A stretch of 41,914 bases of DNA, taken from Betaproteobacteria bacterium SG8_41. GTDB lineage: Bacteria; Pseudomonadota; Gammaproteobacteria; Burkholderiales; SG8-41. The stretch lies in assembly GCA_001303585.1 (NCBI GenBank), contig LJTT01000016.1, positions 1 to 41,914 of the forward strand, in the 5' to 3' direction. The notes beneath the pieces are model-generated. The model was not told where the DNA came from, did no database searches, and saw only the letters and a program-made list of their open reading frames with translations. Below are positions 25,900 to 33,861 of the stretch, piece by piece (within the stretch, counting starts at the first letter, position 1; each line of letters starts with the position of its first letter). The position numbers and the translations under genes are program-made.

Positions 25900-26868
25900 A
25901 TGGCCAACTCCTCCCGCACGCCGCGCACCGAGCTCTACCCCGAGATCGAGCCGTACTCCGCGGGCATGCTCAAGCTTGACGCGGTGCACACGATGTACTG
26001 GGAGCAGTCGGGTAATCCGGAAGGCGTCCCGGTCGTGTTCTTGCATGGCGGCCCCGGCGCCGGAGCAGCGCCAGCGCATCGACGGTTCTTCGATCCCGTG
26101 CATTACCGCATCGTGATCTTCGATCAGCGGGGTGCCGGGCGATCGACCCCCCTGGGAGAGCTGAAGGAGAACACAACTCCACACCTTATCGGTGATATCG
26201 AGCGTCTGCGCGCGCACCTGGGAATCGCGCGCTGGCTGGTGTTCGGTGGGTCATGGGGCAGCACGCTGGCGCTCGCATATGGCGAGGCACACCCGGAGTC
26301 GTGCACCGGTTTCATTCTCCGCGGGATTTTTCTTTGCCGCGCAAGCGAAATCGAGTGGTTTTTATACGGACTGCGCACCCTCTTCCCCGAGCCCTGGCAA
26401 GCATTCACGGCATTGATTCCCGAGAACGAACGCGGGAATCTCCTGGCCGCCTACTACAAGCGATTGGCCGACCCGGACCCCAATCTGCACCTTCCAGCCG
26501 CGCGTGCCTGGAGCACCTACGAGGGGGCGTGCTCGACGCTGCGTCCCAGTCCGGAGACAGTGTCTTATTTCGCGGCCGACGGCGTCGCCCTGGGCCTAGC
26601 GCGCATCGAAGCGCACTACTTCAGTCACGACATCTTCTTGCCGGAGAATTCGTTGCTCGAGAACATAGGGCGGATCCGCCATCTGCCCTGCACGATCGTG
26701 CAGGGACGTTACGATGCCGTCTGCCCCATCGTGTCCGCCCATGAGCTGCACTGCGCCTGGCCGGAGGCTAGTTACATCGTGGTCCCCGATGCGGGGCACT
26801 CGGCGTGGGAACCCGGCATCAGCGCGGAACTAGTAAAAGCAACCGAGCAATTCAAAGCGCAGCGCTAA
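25900..26868 (+). CDS. pip: Proline iminopeptidase
   Basis: An alpha/beta hydrolase that removes N-terminal proline from peptides. The 322 residues fit the family. The oxyanion HGGPGAG is near residue 50, DQRGAGRS follows, and the nucleophilic Ser is in GGSWGSTLALAY; Asp in QGRYDAVCP and His in DAGHSAWEPG complete the triad. I chose the ATG at 25900 because the upstream in-frame residues (from 25732) are not family-like; an ATG at 25867 is another option. There is no signal peptide, so it is cytoplasmic. It is divergent from maeB. Confidence 0.95.
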   Translation: MANSSRTPRTELYPEIEPYSAGMLKLDAVHTMYWEQSGNPEGVPVVFLHGGPGAGAAPAHRRFFDPVHYRIVIFDQRGAGRSTPLGELKENTTPHLIGDIERLRAHLGIARWLVFGGSWGSTLALAYGEAHPESCTGFILRGIFLCRASEIEWFLYGLRTLFPEPWQAFTALIPENERGNLLAAYYKRLADPDPNLHLPAARAWSTYEGACSTLRPSPETVSYFAADGVALGLARIEAHYFSHDIFLPENSLLENIGRIRHLPCTIVQGRYDAVCPIVSAHELHCAWPEASYIVVPDAGHSAWEPGISAELVKATEQFKAQR

Positions 26869-26873
26869 CGCCG

Positions 26874-26948
26874 GTGACCCGTGACCCGAGCTCTTGAGGC
26901 TTGTCTGTTGGAGCGGCTCCGGTCACTGGTCACTGGCCATTGGTCCGC
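26874..26948. repeat. Mirrored 7-bp array (GTGACCC / GGTCACT)
   Basis: GTGACCC occurs twice without a gap (26874-26887). On the far side GGTCACT, GGTCACT, GGCCATT and GGTCCGC are consecutive 7-mers (26921-26948). The array sits between the convergent genes pip and the quinone reductase, and its last unit borders the stop codon of the latter. Confidence 0.85.
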
Positions 26949-26950
26949 GT

Positions 26951-27922
26951 TCAGGGGATCAGGACGGTCGATCCCGTGGTCTTGCGCGCTTCCAGATCAT
27001 TCTGCGCCTGCGCGGCGTCGCGCAGCGCGTATGTCTGGTTGACGCGAATCTTCACCGCGCCGCTCTTCACGACGGCGAACAGCTCGCGCGCCCCTTTCAC
27101 GAGATCCTCGCGCGATGCCGTGTAGTGCACAAGCGTCGGGCGCGTCAGGAACAGCGATCCCTTCTGCGCCAGGATGCCCGCGTTGAAGGGCGGCACGGCG
27201 CCGGAAGCGTTACCGAAGCTCGCCATGAGACCCAGGGGCTGCAGGCAGTCGAGCGAATCCATGAATGTGTCCTTGCCGATGCCGTCATAGACGACCGGCA
27301 CGCCTTTGCCCTTGGTAATTTCCTTCACGCGCTCCGAGAATTTTTCGCGTGAAAGCACGATGACGTGCTTGCAGCCGGACTTTTTCGCGAGATCGACCTT
27401 CTCATCGCTGCCCACCGTGCCAATCACGGTTGCTCCCAGGTGCTTCGCCCATTGGCAAAGAATCTGGCCAACGCCGCCCGCAGCGGCGTGCATGAGGATG
27501 GTGTCGCCCTTTTTCACGCGATAGGTGCGCCGGATCAGGTACTGAGCGGTCAGTCCTTTCAGCATCATCGCGGCCGCTGTCCTGTCGTCCACGCCTGCCG
27601 GAATCTTCACCAGGCGGTCCGCAGGCCGCAGCAACACTTCCGCGTAGGCGCCGATCGGACCGGAATAGGCCACTCGGTCCCCTACCTTCAGGTCCTTGAC
27701 CTTGGGACCCACGGCTTCAATCACGCCAGCGCCCTCGGAACCGAGGGTGAAGGGCAGCTGCATCGGATAGAGTCCGTTGCGCTGGTAGATGTCGACGAAG
27801 TTCAATCCGACAGCAGTGTTGCGCACCCGCACCTGACCCGGCCCCGGATCGCCGACCTCGACCGTTTCCCACCGCATTTTGTCGGCGCCACCGTGTTCGT
27901 GAATTCGCATTGCATAGGGCAT
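26951..27922 (-). CDS. qor: NADPH:quinone oxidoreductase (zeta-crystallin type)
   Basis: A 323-residue zinc-free medium-chain dehydrogenase/reductase. GSEGAGVIEAVGPKV, DRVAY and the nucleotide-binding motif HAAAGGVGQILCQWAKHLGA are all typical of QorA. These enzymes reduce quinones with NADPH and protect against quinone redox cycling. The start at 27922 (MPYAMRIHEHGGADKM) is preceded by an AGGAGG-type ribosome-binding site. I see no operon partner. Confidence 0.95.
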   Translation of the reverse strand: MPYAMRIHEHGGADKMRWETVEVGDPGPGQVRVRNTAVGLNFVDIYQRNGLYPMQLPFTLGSEGAGVIEAVGPKVKDLKVGDRVAYSGPIGAYAEVLLRPADRLVKIPAGVDDRTAAAMMLKGLTAQYLIRRTYRVKKGDTILMHAAAGGVGQILCQWAKHLGATVIGTVGSDEKVDLAKKSGCKHVIVLSREKFSERVKEITKGKGVPVVYDGIGKDTFMDSLDCLQPLGLMASFGNASGAVPPFNAGILAQKGSLFLTRPTLVHYTASREDLVKGARELFAVVKSGAVKIRVNQTYALRDAAQAQNDLEARKTTGSTVLIP

Positions 27923-28129
27923 GGATTTCCTCCTTGTTTTGACTGAAAACGATCAGAGCGCGTGATTAAACCACATTTTCACGGCACGGCACCGGGCGAG
28001 CCGCGCTGGCTGCGACCTCTTGCGCCAGGCCATGGCACGCTCAGCCTGCAATGATCGGCACGGCGGGCACACATGGGCTTCGAGAAAAATGGTCCTTTTC
28101 CGCTGGCCTCGTGTCCAGCCGGTTACGCG

Positions 28130-28546
28130 TTATGACCGGGCGCGCAGAACCCGCGAGGCCCTGGCGACGTCGCGCGGCTTAACCCAAAACATCGCCCCGT
28201 AGCGGCCCCGACCGGCCGTGACGGCGTCCATCGCCACCACATTGATCCCGGCCCTGGAGAGCTTCCCGAAAATGGCCGCGATTGCGCCCGGCCTGTCGTC
28301 GCCCTGAGCCAGAAATACCGATTTTTTCTTGCTAATCTTCAGCCCCAGTTTGCGCGCCGCGCGCGTGAATTTGGTGACATCGTACGGGACGAAATCCACC
28401 TGCGCGCCGCCGGCGTTGGGGAAGCCCGTGAATGCCAGCAAATTGACCCCATGCGCGGCAAGACCGGTAAGCAAACGCGCGCCCTGACCGGCGCGATTCG
28501 GCGTCTTCATGCTGAAGTAGGCGGATTTGCGTATGGTCGTGGCCAC
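28130..28546 (-). CDS. ACT-domain protein, tandem ACT folds
   Basis: A 138-residue protein that appears to consist of two ACT-type (beta-alpha-beta) modules: residues 1-65 (KTPNRAGQGARLLTGLAAHGVNLLAF) and 70-135 (DDRPGAIAAIFGKLSRAGINVVAM). ACT modules bind amino acids or other small ligands and regulate enzymes; stand-alone proteins of this kind are usually of unknown target. The strand is consistent with the phaM and cyclophilin-like genes upstream, but the gap to phaM is 166 bases and an own promoter is likely. GGGAGG-type bases precede the ATG. Confidence 0.85.
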   Translation of the reverse strand: MATTIRKSAYFSMKTPNRAGQGARLLTGLAAHGVNLLAFTGFPNAGGAQVDFVPYDVTKFTRAARKLGLKISKKKSVFLAQGDDRPGAIAAIFGKLSRAGINVVAMDAVTAGRGRYGAMFWVKPRDVARASRVLRARS

Positions 28547-28712
28547 GATTACCTCCCTGGAGAATGAGACTACGGAGATACAGCCCCTGGTTGCGCGACA
28601 AGCTGTCGTCCGGCTGGAATTATCGATTAAATCTGGCGCCCGGTTTCCGGATCAAGACGAATTATGCGCTGGCTCCGCCCCCAATGCATCCCGATCGCCG
28701 CGCGGCGGCGCT

Positions 28713-28991
28713 TCACTTTTTCTCGCCTGTCTTGGGCGCAGCCGCGGCGATTGATTCAAGCGCTGCCTTTTGCATCTCGAGCGTCTTGATCGTCATCTGG
28801 ACAAAACCGACGTTCATGGTAAGCCAGGTCTCCACTGTTTTCATCTCGGTGATCTTCTTTTCAATGTCCTCGAGATTCGCCGTCGGCGTGAACATGCCGG
28901 GAAGCGGAAAATTCAGCGGATTCCACATCTTCTGCATGAACTCGAACATGTCCTTCGGCAACTCCGGTTGCTGCGCCATTTTCCCCTCCAC
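28713..28991 (-). CDS. phaM: PhaM-like polyhydroxyalkanoate granule protein
   Basis: A 92-residue protein that fits the PhaM family: a short N-terminal part rich in Pro and Phe (MAQQPELPKDMFEFMQKMW, NPLNFPLPGMF), then an acidic-basic helical core (LEDIEKKITEMKTVETWLTMN, MTIKTLEMQKAALESI) and a Lys-rich tail (PKTGEKK). PhaM in Cupriavidus activates PHA synthase and links PHA granules to DNA. A BktB-type thiolase elsewhere in the window (3314-4501) fits PHA metabolism. The synthase gene itself is not here. Confidence 0.75.
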   Translation of the reverse strand: MEGKMAQQPELPKDMFEFMQKMWNPLNFPLPGMFTPTANLEDIEKKITEMKTVETWLTMNVGFVQMTIKTLEMQKAALESIAAAAPKTGEKK

Positions 28992-29264
28992 GCCGCGGTC
29001 TCCGATGCCTCTATTATATGGGCACGCAGCGGGCGGGCCTGGGAATCAACGCAATGCGGTTCGCGCACGCGCAGACGCCGCATCTCGGGTTCAACGCGGC
29101 CAATCCGCCGAGGCGTGGCATCAACGCAAGAAACGAGCCGCAATAGAACGGGGATTTTCCGGACGTCATGCGTCTCGCGCCAGTCAAACGGCGGAGGGCA
29201 TCTTGGGGTTTCGGGCGCCTCGTTGCCGGCGCTGGCACGCGAGAGCAGCTACTGAAGGACGCTC

Positions 29265-29639
29265 CTAGGCAATGGCCTCCAGGCGCAGTGCGGCGCCGTC
29301 CTCGATGCCCCGCAGCTGCCGCGCTTCGCCCACGACTTTTCCCACGACATTGCACCGGGTGACAAGACGCGATTCGTTTCCCTTGGACACGGGTGTGCGC
29401 CCGTAGGGCAAGGCAAGCGCACTGCCCTCCACCCAGAAGCACACGGTTCCGGGATCGACCACCTGCTGGGCATCGGGCTCGAGCACCGCCGTGACGGGCA
29501 GCTCGAAGTAGACTTCCTCTCCCCAGGTGCTAGCGCTCGCCTGACACGGCAACGCAGCTAGCACCGCCTTGGCCGTCGGCGTGTCCCGCAGTTCGACGGT
29601 GATTGCCCCGTCGCTCCAGGCGATCCGGATGCGGGCCAC
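29265..29639 (-). CDS. Cyclophilin-like fold protein
   Basis: A 124-residue protein of the small TM1367-type cyclophilin-like family. The fold is suggested by IAWSDGAITVELRDTPTAKAVLAALP at the N terminus and the WGEEVYFELPV, VDPGTVCFWVEGSALALPYGRTPVS blocks. Despite the fold, peptidyl-prolyl isomerase activity has not been shown for this group to my knowledge. It begins 20 bases behind the stop of the lytic transglycosylase gene, so the two are probably co-transcribed. Confidence 0.8.
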   Translation of the reverse strand: MARIRIAWSDGAITVELRDTPTAKAVLAALPCQASASTWGEEVYFELPVTAVLEPDAQQVVDPGTVCFWVEGSALALPYGRTPVSKGNESRLVTRCNVVGKVVGEARQLRGIEDGAALRLEAIA

Positions 29640-29659
29640 GGGACGCCGGGAATTCCGGA

Positions 29660-30427
29660 TCAGCGGACGCGGGTTGGCTGCTCGCTGCTCGCCAGGGCGG
29701 TCTTCGCGGGAGCGTTTTTCGCGTGCACGCCAGGGGCAGCCCAGCGGGCCAGCACCCCGTGCAGGCGCTGCCGCTCGGTCAGCACCCTGCGCGTATAGAC
29801 ATCATTTCGATCCTTCAGCGCGCCGGCGTACATCTGCAGCGCGATACCGAGGTTGCCCGTGCGTCTCAGATATTCCTTCAGAATCTGGGTCCCCACGACC
29901 ACGTTGGCCGAGGGATCAAAAACGGCCCTCTCGCCCCCAAACGGTTGCAGCTTTTCCGCGTGATACTTCGGAATGATCTGCATAAGGCCTTTGGCCCCCA
30001 CCCGGCTCTCGGCGATGGGATTGAAACTGGACTCGATTCCCATGACGGCGATGATGAGGAGAGGGTCGAGCTTGTGCTGCCGGCCGACCTTGTGGGCCAA
30101 AGTCACCAGGTCGAAGACGACCTGCTGCGAGACCCGGTAGCGCTGGGCCAGATAGTCCGATAGCACGCGGTAGCGGCTCTCGTCCGTGGGCGACAAGGCC
30201 ACCACAGGAGGGGCAAGGCGGGCGGACCGGTCGACCTTGATGGCCTCCAGCGGCAGACCAGGCTGAAACGGATTGCGAACCTGTATGGGGCCGTAATGGG
30301 TGTGTACGATCAGCACGAGTGCAAGCAAGCTTGCAAGAAGGACCAGGCTGGACGCCAAATGGCGTCCTTGCTGCCCTGTCCCTGCCGCGCCGAATCGGCC
30401 TATGGTTAGGTCTGATCTCGCAATCAT
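29660..30427 (-). CDS. Membrane-anchored lytic transglycosylase (SLT domain)
   Basis: A 255-residue protein with an N-terminal transmembrane segment (about 27-42) and a periplasmic SLT goose-lysozyme-like domain (about 110-225). The catalytic Glu132 is in AVMGIESSFNP, followed by GAKGLMQIIPKYH and ALQMYAGALKDRNDVY. It would cleave the glycan strands of peptidoglycan, releasing 1,6-anhydromuropeptides. An AAGGAGG ribosome-binding site precedes the ATG. The 5' leader region is long (to about 30610) and structured. Confidence 0.92.
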   Translation of the reverse strand: MIARSDLTIGRFGAAGTGQQGRHLASSLVLLASLLALVLIVHTHYGPIQVRNPFQPGLPLEAIKVDRSARLAPPVVALSPTDESRYRVLSDYLAQRYRVSQQVVFDLVTLAHKVGRQHKLDPLLIIAVMGIESSFNPIAESRVGAKGLMQIIPKYHAEKLQPFGGERAVFDPSANVVVGTQILKEYLRRTGNLGIALQMYAGALKDRNDVYTRRVLTERQRLHGVLARWAAPGVHAKNAPAKTALASSEQPTRVR

Positions 30428-31010
30428 GGCAAAACCTCCTTCTTATGCTGCCGGCCGGTTTACTGCCAGCCTTCGCTGCCGTCCTGGTAGCGGTCCCCTG
30501 CAATTCCAATGCCTAAAGCCAACCGCAATAGGTTGGGGCTTAGGACCGAAATTTGACTGGATATAGTGGGCGAGGTCAATGGCTGGAAGCTCCCACTGTC
30601 GGGGATCCGCCGCACTGATTTCCCCGGAAACGATATGCTGCTAAGCAGCAGTCATAATTATCTTTTCTTTCAGAAACTTTGTCAAGAGATGTGAGAAAGT
30701 TGCGCTATGACGTGGTGCAGTGCACTATTTTTTGGAGATCAGGAATCGGATCGTGATTCGAGCGGACTTATTGAGATTGCACGCCCTAAATAAATTGGTG
30801 CGAAAATAAGCACTTATGATTCCAACTCCAGGCCATGCCGACGCCTGTGATCGACCGCATCAGGATGCTGCAGTTGCTGAAGACCGGGCGCCCTTTGCTA
30901 AAAGCTTGAGCAGCTCGGATTCGAATCGAAAATGGAAGATCCGCGGCCGGTGCTGCAACGGTCTCGAGCGCGCGCTCGAGTTGACCTCTGATCTTTGGGA
31001 AGATCAGAGG
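30428..31010. other. Gene-poor gap with structured leader, AT-rich zone and a possible gene remnant
   Basis: This 583-base stretch holds no full gene. Bases 30512-30544 form a long imperfect hairpin (CCTAA...AACC / GGTT...TTAGG) in the leader of the lytic transglycosylase, and AGTGGG (30565) pairs with CCCACT (30592). Bases 30600-30830 are clearly richer in A and T than the rest of the window. From 30835 a short frame reads MPTPVIDRIRMLQLLKTGRP and stops at 30909; another frame then continues LEQLGFESKMED, as if a frame-shifted remnant of a helix-turn-helix protein. An 18-bp palindrome is at 30963-30980. Confidence 0.45.
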
Positions 31011-31012
31011 TC
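30983..31012 (-). terminator. Strong inverted repeat behind the anti-sigma gene
   Basis: GACCTCTGATCTT (30983-30995) is perfectly complementary to AAGATCAGAGGTC (31000-31012) with a four-base loop. It starts at the stop codon of the anti-sigma gene (minus). No T run follows, so termination by this hairpin alone is not certain; it could protect the transcript end. Confidence 0.6.
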
Positions 31013-31874
31013 AGTTAGCCGGCCCGCCTTTGCGCACCGGCACAGGGTGATCCGGAAAACGGCGCCTGAACTCAGCCAGCAGTTCATCTGCTTCATCGTT
31101 TTGCCCTTGGCGACGCAGCGCCTCCATTTTCTCCAGCCACGCTTGTGGCGGCGCTTTATCGAGCTCTTGGAGCAACGTAGCAATCTTGCCGTTCGTTAGC
31201 GAGCGCTCACTTTTCTTAAGCATTCGCGGCCCCGCCAAATCCTGCTCGTTCTCGGCCGGCGCGTACTGCATGCTCGGAACAGGGGCACGCGCGGCACCCT
31301 GCGGCGGCGCCTCCCGCGCTGCCTCACCAGCCGGCGCCGGTTGCTCCAATGCGGACTCTTCCGCCGCGTCAGCGCCCTGTTCGCGGATTTCCGCGTGGAA
31401 TGGCTCAGCGCGCTTGCCGCCTATTGACGCGGGCACATCGCGCCGTCTCGCGCGTTGCGCTTGCTCTGTAGCGGGCGCGGGCAACGCTCGGGCCGCTGGA
31501 GCCGGCGTGCGGACCGGCGATCCAGCCCTCTCGCTGGCCTTAAGCTTGGCATCGCCGAAGGGCGGAGCAGCGGGGATTCCCGGCTCGGGCATGCGTGGCG
31601 AGAAGCCCTCCTCCAGGCGATCGACGGCCTCCTCACGCACCAGGGTCACGAGGCTTACCGAGAGCACGACCACGGCCGCGATCGAAATCGGCAGCCGCCA
31701 CGTCCGCAGCCGCGCACCCAGGGCTCGCGGGCGCGCCCGCACTTCCCGCCGCGCCGCCGCGCGAATTGCCTGGTCGAGCTCCGCCCGCGGCTCTTCACGG
31801 CCCGTCTCGGCATAGACTCGCTCAAGCAGCGGATCGCGCTCCGCGCCGCCACTTTTGTGCTCGTTCAGCGCCAT
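31011..31874 (-). CDS. Putative membrane anti-sigma factor
   Basis: A 287-residue protein overlapping the sigma factor gene by ten bases. It has a charged cytoplasmic N terminus (1-60), one transmembrane helix (about 61-79) and a long periplasmic part. The middle is Ala/Pro/Glu/Arg-rich low complexity (about 95-225) and the C terminus is helical (SERSLTNGKIATLLQELDK, LRRQGQNDEADELLAEFRRRFP). There is no classical zinc-binding ZAS motif (HxxxCxxC) in the N terminus, so the assignment rests on position and topology. Confidence 0.65.
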   Translation of the reverse strand: MALNEHKSGGAERDPLLERVYAETGREEPRAELDQAIRAAARREVRARPRALGARLRTWRLPISIAAVVVLSVSLVTLVREEAVDRLEEGFSPRMPEPGIPAAPPFGDAKLKASERAGSPVRTPAPAARALPAPATEQAQRARRRDVPASIGGKRAEPFHAEIREQGADAAEESALEQPAPAGEAAREAPPQGAARAPVPSMQYAPAENEQDLAGPRMLKKSERSLTNGKIATLLQELDKAPPQAWLEKMEALRRQGQNDEADELLAEFRRRFPDHPVPVRKGGPAN

Positions 31875-32434
31875 GGGACCATACCCTGCCTCAGTTTCGC
31901 TAGCGCATAGCGCAAGCGGCTCTTTGCCGTCTCGCGTGTAACGCCGGTTGCACTCGCAATCTCCTCGATCGTGAGTCCCCCCTCCTGCTGCATCAGGAAC
32001 GCCTCGCGTTGTGCCTCGGGGAGCTCGGCGATCAACGACATCAGGCGCGCTGCCTGTTGCTTTAGATCGAGTTCCAGATCCGCCGGCAGCTCGCGCTCGT
32101 CCGGTATGGTGTCAAGCACATCGCAGTCCTCTTCCCCGTAGCTCACCATGGGCAGCCGGCGCTGGCGGTAGTAATCGACGAGCCGGTTATGCGCCAGCCG
32201 GTAGAGGTAGGTGCTGAACTTCGCCTGTATGGCATAGGACGCGCGCGCGCGGACGAGATTCATCCATACGTCCTGAAACAGCTCCTCGGCGATCGCGGCA
32301 TCGCGGCACTGGCGCAGGAAGTACCGATAGACGCCGCCGCGGTGGCGCCCGTAGAGGGCGTCGAACGCCGCGGCATCGCCGTCGCGATAGCAGAGCATAA
32401 GCTCCTCATCGCTCGAACCCGCGTCCCAAGACAT
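31865..32434 (-). CDS. RNA polymerase ECF sigma factor
   Basis: A 189-residue group IV sigma factor. The sigma-2 region (about residues 22-90) contains EELFQDVWMNLVRAR and FSTYLYRLAHNRLVDYYRQ; the sigma-4 region (about 130-185) ends LTIEEIASATGVTRETAKSRLRYALAKLR, a good helix-turn-helix. I chose the ATG at 32434 (MSWDAGSSDEEL) over the longer frame. No clear ribosome-binding site precedes it, but a nested inverted repeat (32437-32478) covers that position. The gene lies between a secreted protein (upstream) and the anti-sigma factor (downstream). Confidence 0.94.
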   Translation of the reverse strand: MSWDAGSSDEELMLCYRDGDAAAFDALYGRHRGGVYRYFLRQCRDAAIAEELFQDVWMNLVRARASYAIQAKFSTYLYRLAHNRLVDYYRQRRLPMVSYGEEDCDVLDTIPDERELPADLELDLKQQAARLMSLIAELPEAQREAFLMQQEGGLTIEEIASATGVTRETAKSRLRYALAKLRQGMVPWR

Positions 32435-32436
32435 GA

Positions 32437-32478
32437 CGGGTTGTGAGTATGCGGCAGCATCCGCAGACCGACAACCCG
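32437..32478 (-). repeat. Nested inverted repeat at the sigma-factor start
   Basis: CGGGTTGT (32437-32444) pairs with ACAACCCG (32471-32478); inside, TGCGG (32450-32454) pairs with CCGCA (32461-32465). In the sigma-factor mRNA it directly precedes the start codon, where a ribosome-binding site would be expected. Confidence 0.65.
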
Positions 32479-32551
32479 AAATGGCCTGGCGGCAGATGGC
32501 GACGGGCGGACTGTTCACCGCAGTCCAGCGCATCGGCCCGCCGCTTGCCGC

Positions 32552-33451
32552 TCATCGCGGATCCGGGACAAATTGCCCGGGAAAGGGCGTCGCCATCCGC
32601 GGCGTCCCGATCACGCCCAGTCTGACCAGGTTTCGGTACGTGTCGTAATGGATCGCGACAACCTCCGCGGGGTCATGAGTCGCCCGTTCGAAGGAGGTGT
32701 AGCGTGCGTGCGAGGTACGGCGGCGGCCGTGACCGGTTCCGAGCGAGGACGAATTCTCCGCCGCATATGATTCCGGCGCATGGCGCCGCGCGCGCTGCGC
32801 ATCCTGTGGCGCAGCCCCAGGCAGTGCACCCGCAGCGGCATCGCCCGATTCCCGCTTGGCTTCCCCGAACGGAGCGGACCCCCGCGAACCCTTCCATTCC
32901 TCAGGGCCCTGGCGTGCTGCATCCGCGTCATCCGGGAAAGGACTCTCGTCCGACGGCTTCCAGCGCGGGGCTTTCGGCGAGCGCTCGTCGATGCGCGCGT
33001 CGCGCTGCGCCCGCTTGCGAAACAGTGCCACGCCGATTACGCCGACGTTTTGCGGGCGCCCAGTGCGAGCTGCGTAAGAATTCGCATGCTCCGTGAAGTA
33101 GAACGCGGCGACCCGCTGCAAGCTCTTGCGCCAGCCCTTGACCGCCAGCGTCTGGTATGGCGCGAGCACGTAGCCCGTCTGGTTCCAGTTGGCCGTCTCC
33201 CCACTCACCGCGTTGACGCCGTCAACCGACACCACTGCAAGTATCTCGGCGCTGACGCGGTTGCGAACGCGTATCTCATATTCTTTGCCGGGCCTGCCAA
33301 CGACGTAGAAGCGGCCCTCGTGCGTGTACACCGGCAACGGGCGACCGGCGCCACGATCGAACACCGACACATCCGCAAGACGACCGACTGCGGCCGCCGT
33401 TCCGGCGAGGCTCCATAACACCATCGCTGCCGCGACTGTTTTCCAGTTCAT
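32552..33451 (-). CDS. Secreted protein of unknown function linked to an ECF sigma factor
   Basis: A 299-residue protein with a signal peptide (MNWKTVAAAMVLWSLAGTAAA) and a globular N-terminal domain. That domain (about residues 25-155) is rich in beta-strand patterns: RPLPVYTHEGRFYVVGRPGKEY, VSVDGVNAVSG, VLAPYQTLAVKGWRKS and FYFTEHANSYAARTG. Then comes a charged, low-complexity linker (about 155-240) and a conserved-looking C terminus (AEVVAIHYDTYRNLVRLGVI). I do not recognise the family. AAGGAGAG upstream supports the ATG at 33451. It lies directly upstream of the sigma/anti-sigma pair on the same strand and may be the first gene of that operon, or a sensor or target of it. Confidence 0.75.
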   Translation of the reverse strand: MNWKTVAAAMVLWSLAGTAAAVGRLADVSVFDRGAGRPLPVYTHEGRFYVVGRPGKEYEIRVRNRVSAEILAVVSVDGVNAVSGETANWNQTGYVLAPYQTLAVKGWRKSLQRVAAFYFTEHANSYAARTGRPQNVGVIGVALFRKRAQRDARIDERSPKAPRWKPSDESPFPDDADAARQGPEEWKGSRGSAPFGEAKRESGDAAAGALPGAAPQDAQRARRHAPESYAAENSSSLGTGHGRRRTSHARYTSFERATHDPAEVVAIHYDTYRNLVRLGVIGTPRMATPFPGQFVPDPR

Positions 33452-33861
33452 GTTGCTCTCCTTGGGGTTACGCATCCAGGTGATGCTCTTGCTATAAACG
33501 AGGCGATCGGGCCTATGGGGTTAACTTGAACCCCCCCAGCGCCGTCGCTATACTGGTCTCACCCAACCGAATCTTTCCTGCAGGCTTACGCGCAGCGCTT
33601 TGCAGCCACAAAAGAAGCGCCGGATGCCGGCGGGGAGATCGACGAAATCGGCCGTCAGGGCGGGGAAGCTCGCGACGCGGATGCGCTGTCAGGCCGCGCG
33701 CCGGCCAAACGGAGCGGGCGGGGGGGTGCGTTGACGCCGATACGGCGGCTGCAGCGCTGCCACGCGGCGCAGCCCGCTTCCGAAATTGCACCCAAGGTTG
33801 CCGGCGGCCCGCACCCGGAGCCTTGCACGATCGATTCCATTAAAGAGGGCGGAGGAGCTCA
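33452..33861. other. Long leader / intergenic region before EF-G2
   Basis: A 410-base gap between divergent genes. A well-placed promoter is at 33526-33554. Downstream, about 300 bases of GC-rich leader run to the EF-G2 start. An open frame (…TESFLQAYAQRFAATKE… from about 33558) persists without a stop into the next gene but has no start codon or ribosome-binding site, and its composition looks like chance in GC-rich DNA. The EF-G2 start has a GGAGGAG-type site at 33850-33856. Confidence 0.5.
33526..33554 (+). promoter_or_regulatory. Predicted sigma-70 promoter for EF-G2
   Basis: TTGAAC (33526-33531), a 17-base spacer, then TATACT (33549-33554). Both hexamers are close to consensus and the spacing is ideal. 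The predicted transcript starts near 33561 and has a leader of about 300 bases. Confidence 0.6.

Noticed and set aside
29014-29442. A 142-codon minus frame overlapping the cyclophilin-like gene
   Set aside because: It mixes shadow sequence of that gene with intergenic sequence; there is no start signal.
30428-30610. c-di-GMP, TPP, cobalamin or other known riboswitch in front of the lytic transglycosylase
   Set aside because: I compared the leader with the core motifs I know and found no match; only generic hairpins remain.
33558-33861. Possible gene in the EF-G2 leader
   Set aside because: An open frame exists without stop codons but has no start codon with ribosome-binding site, and the composition is typical of random GC-rich DNA.
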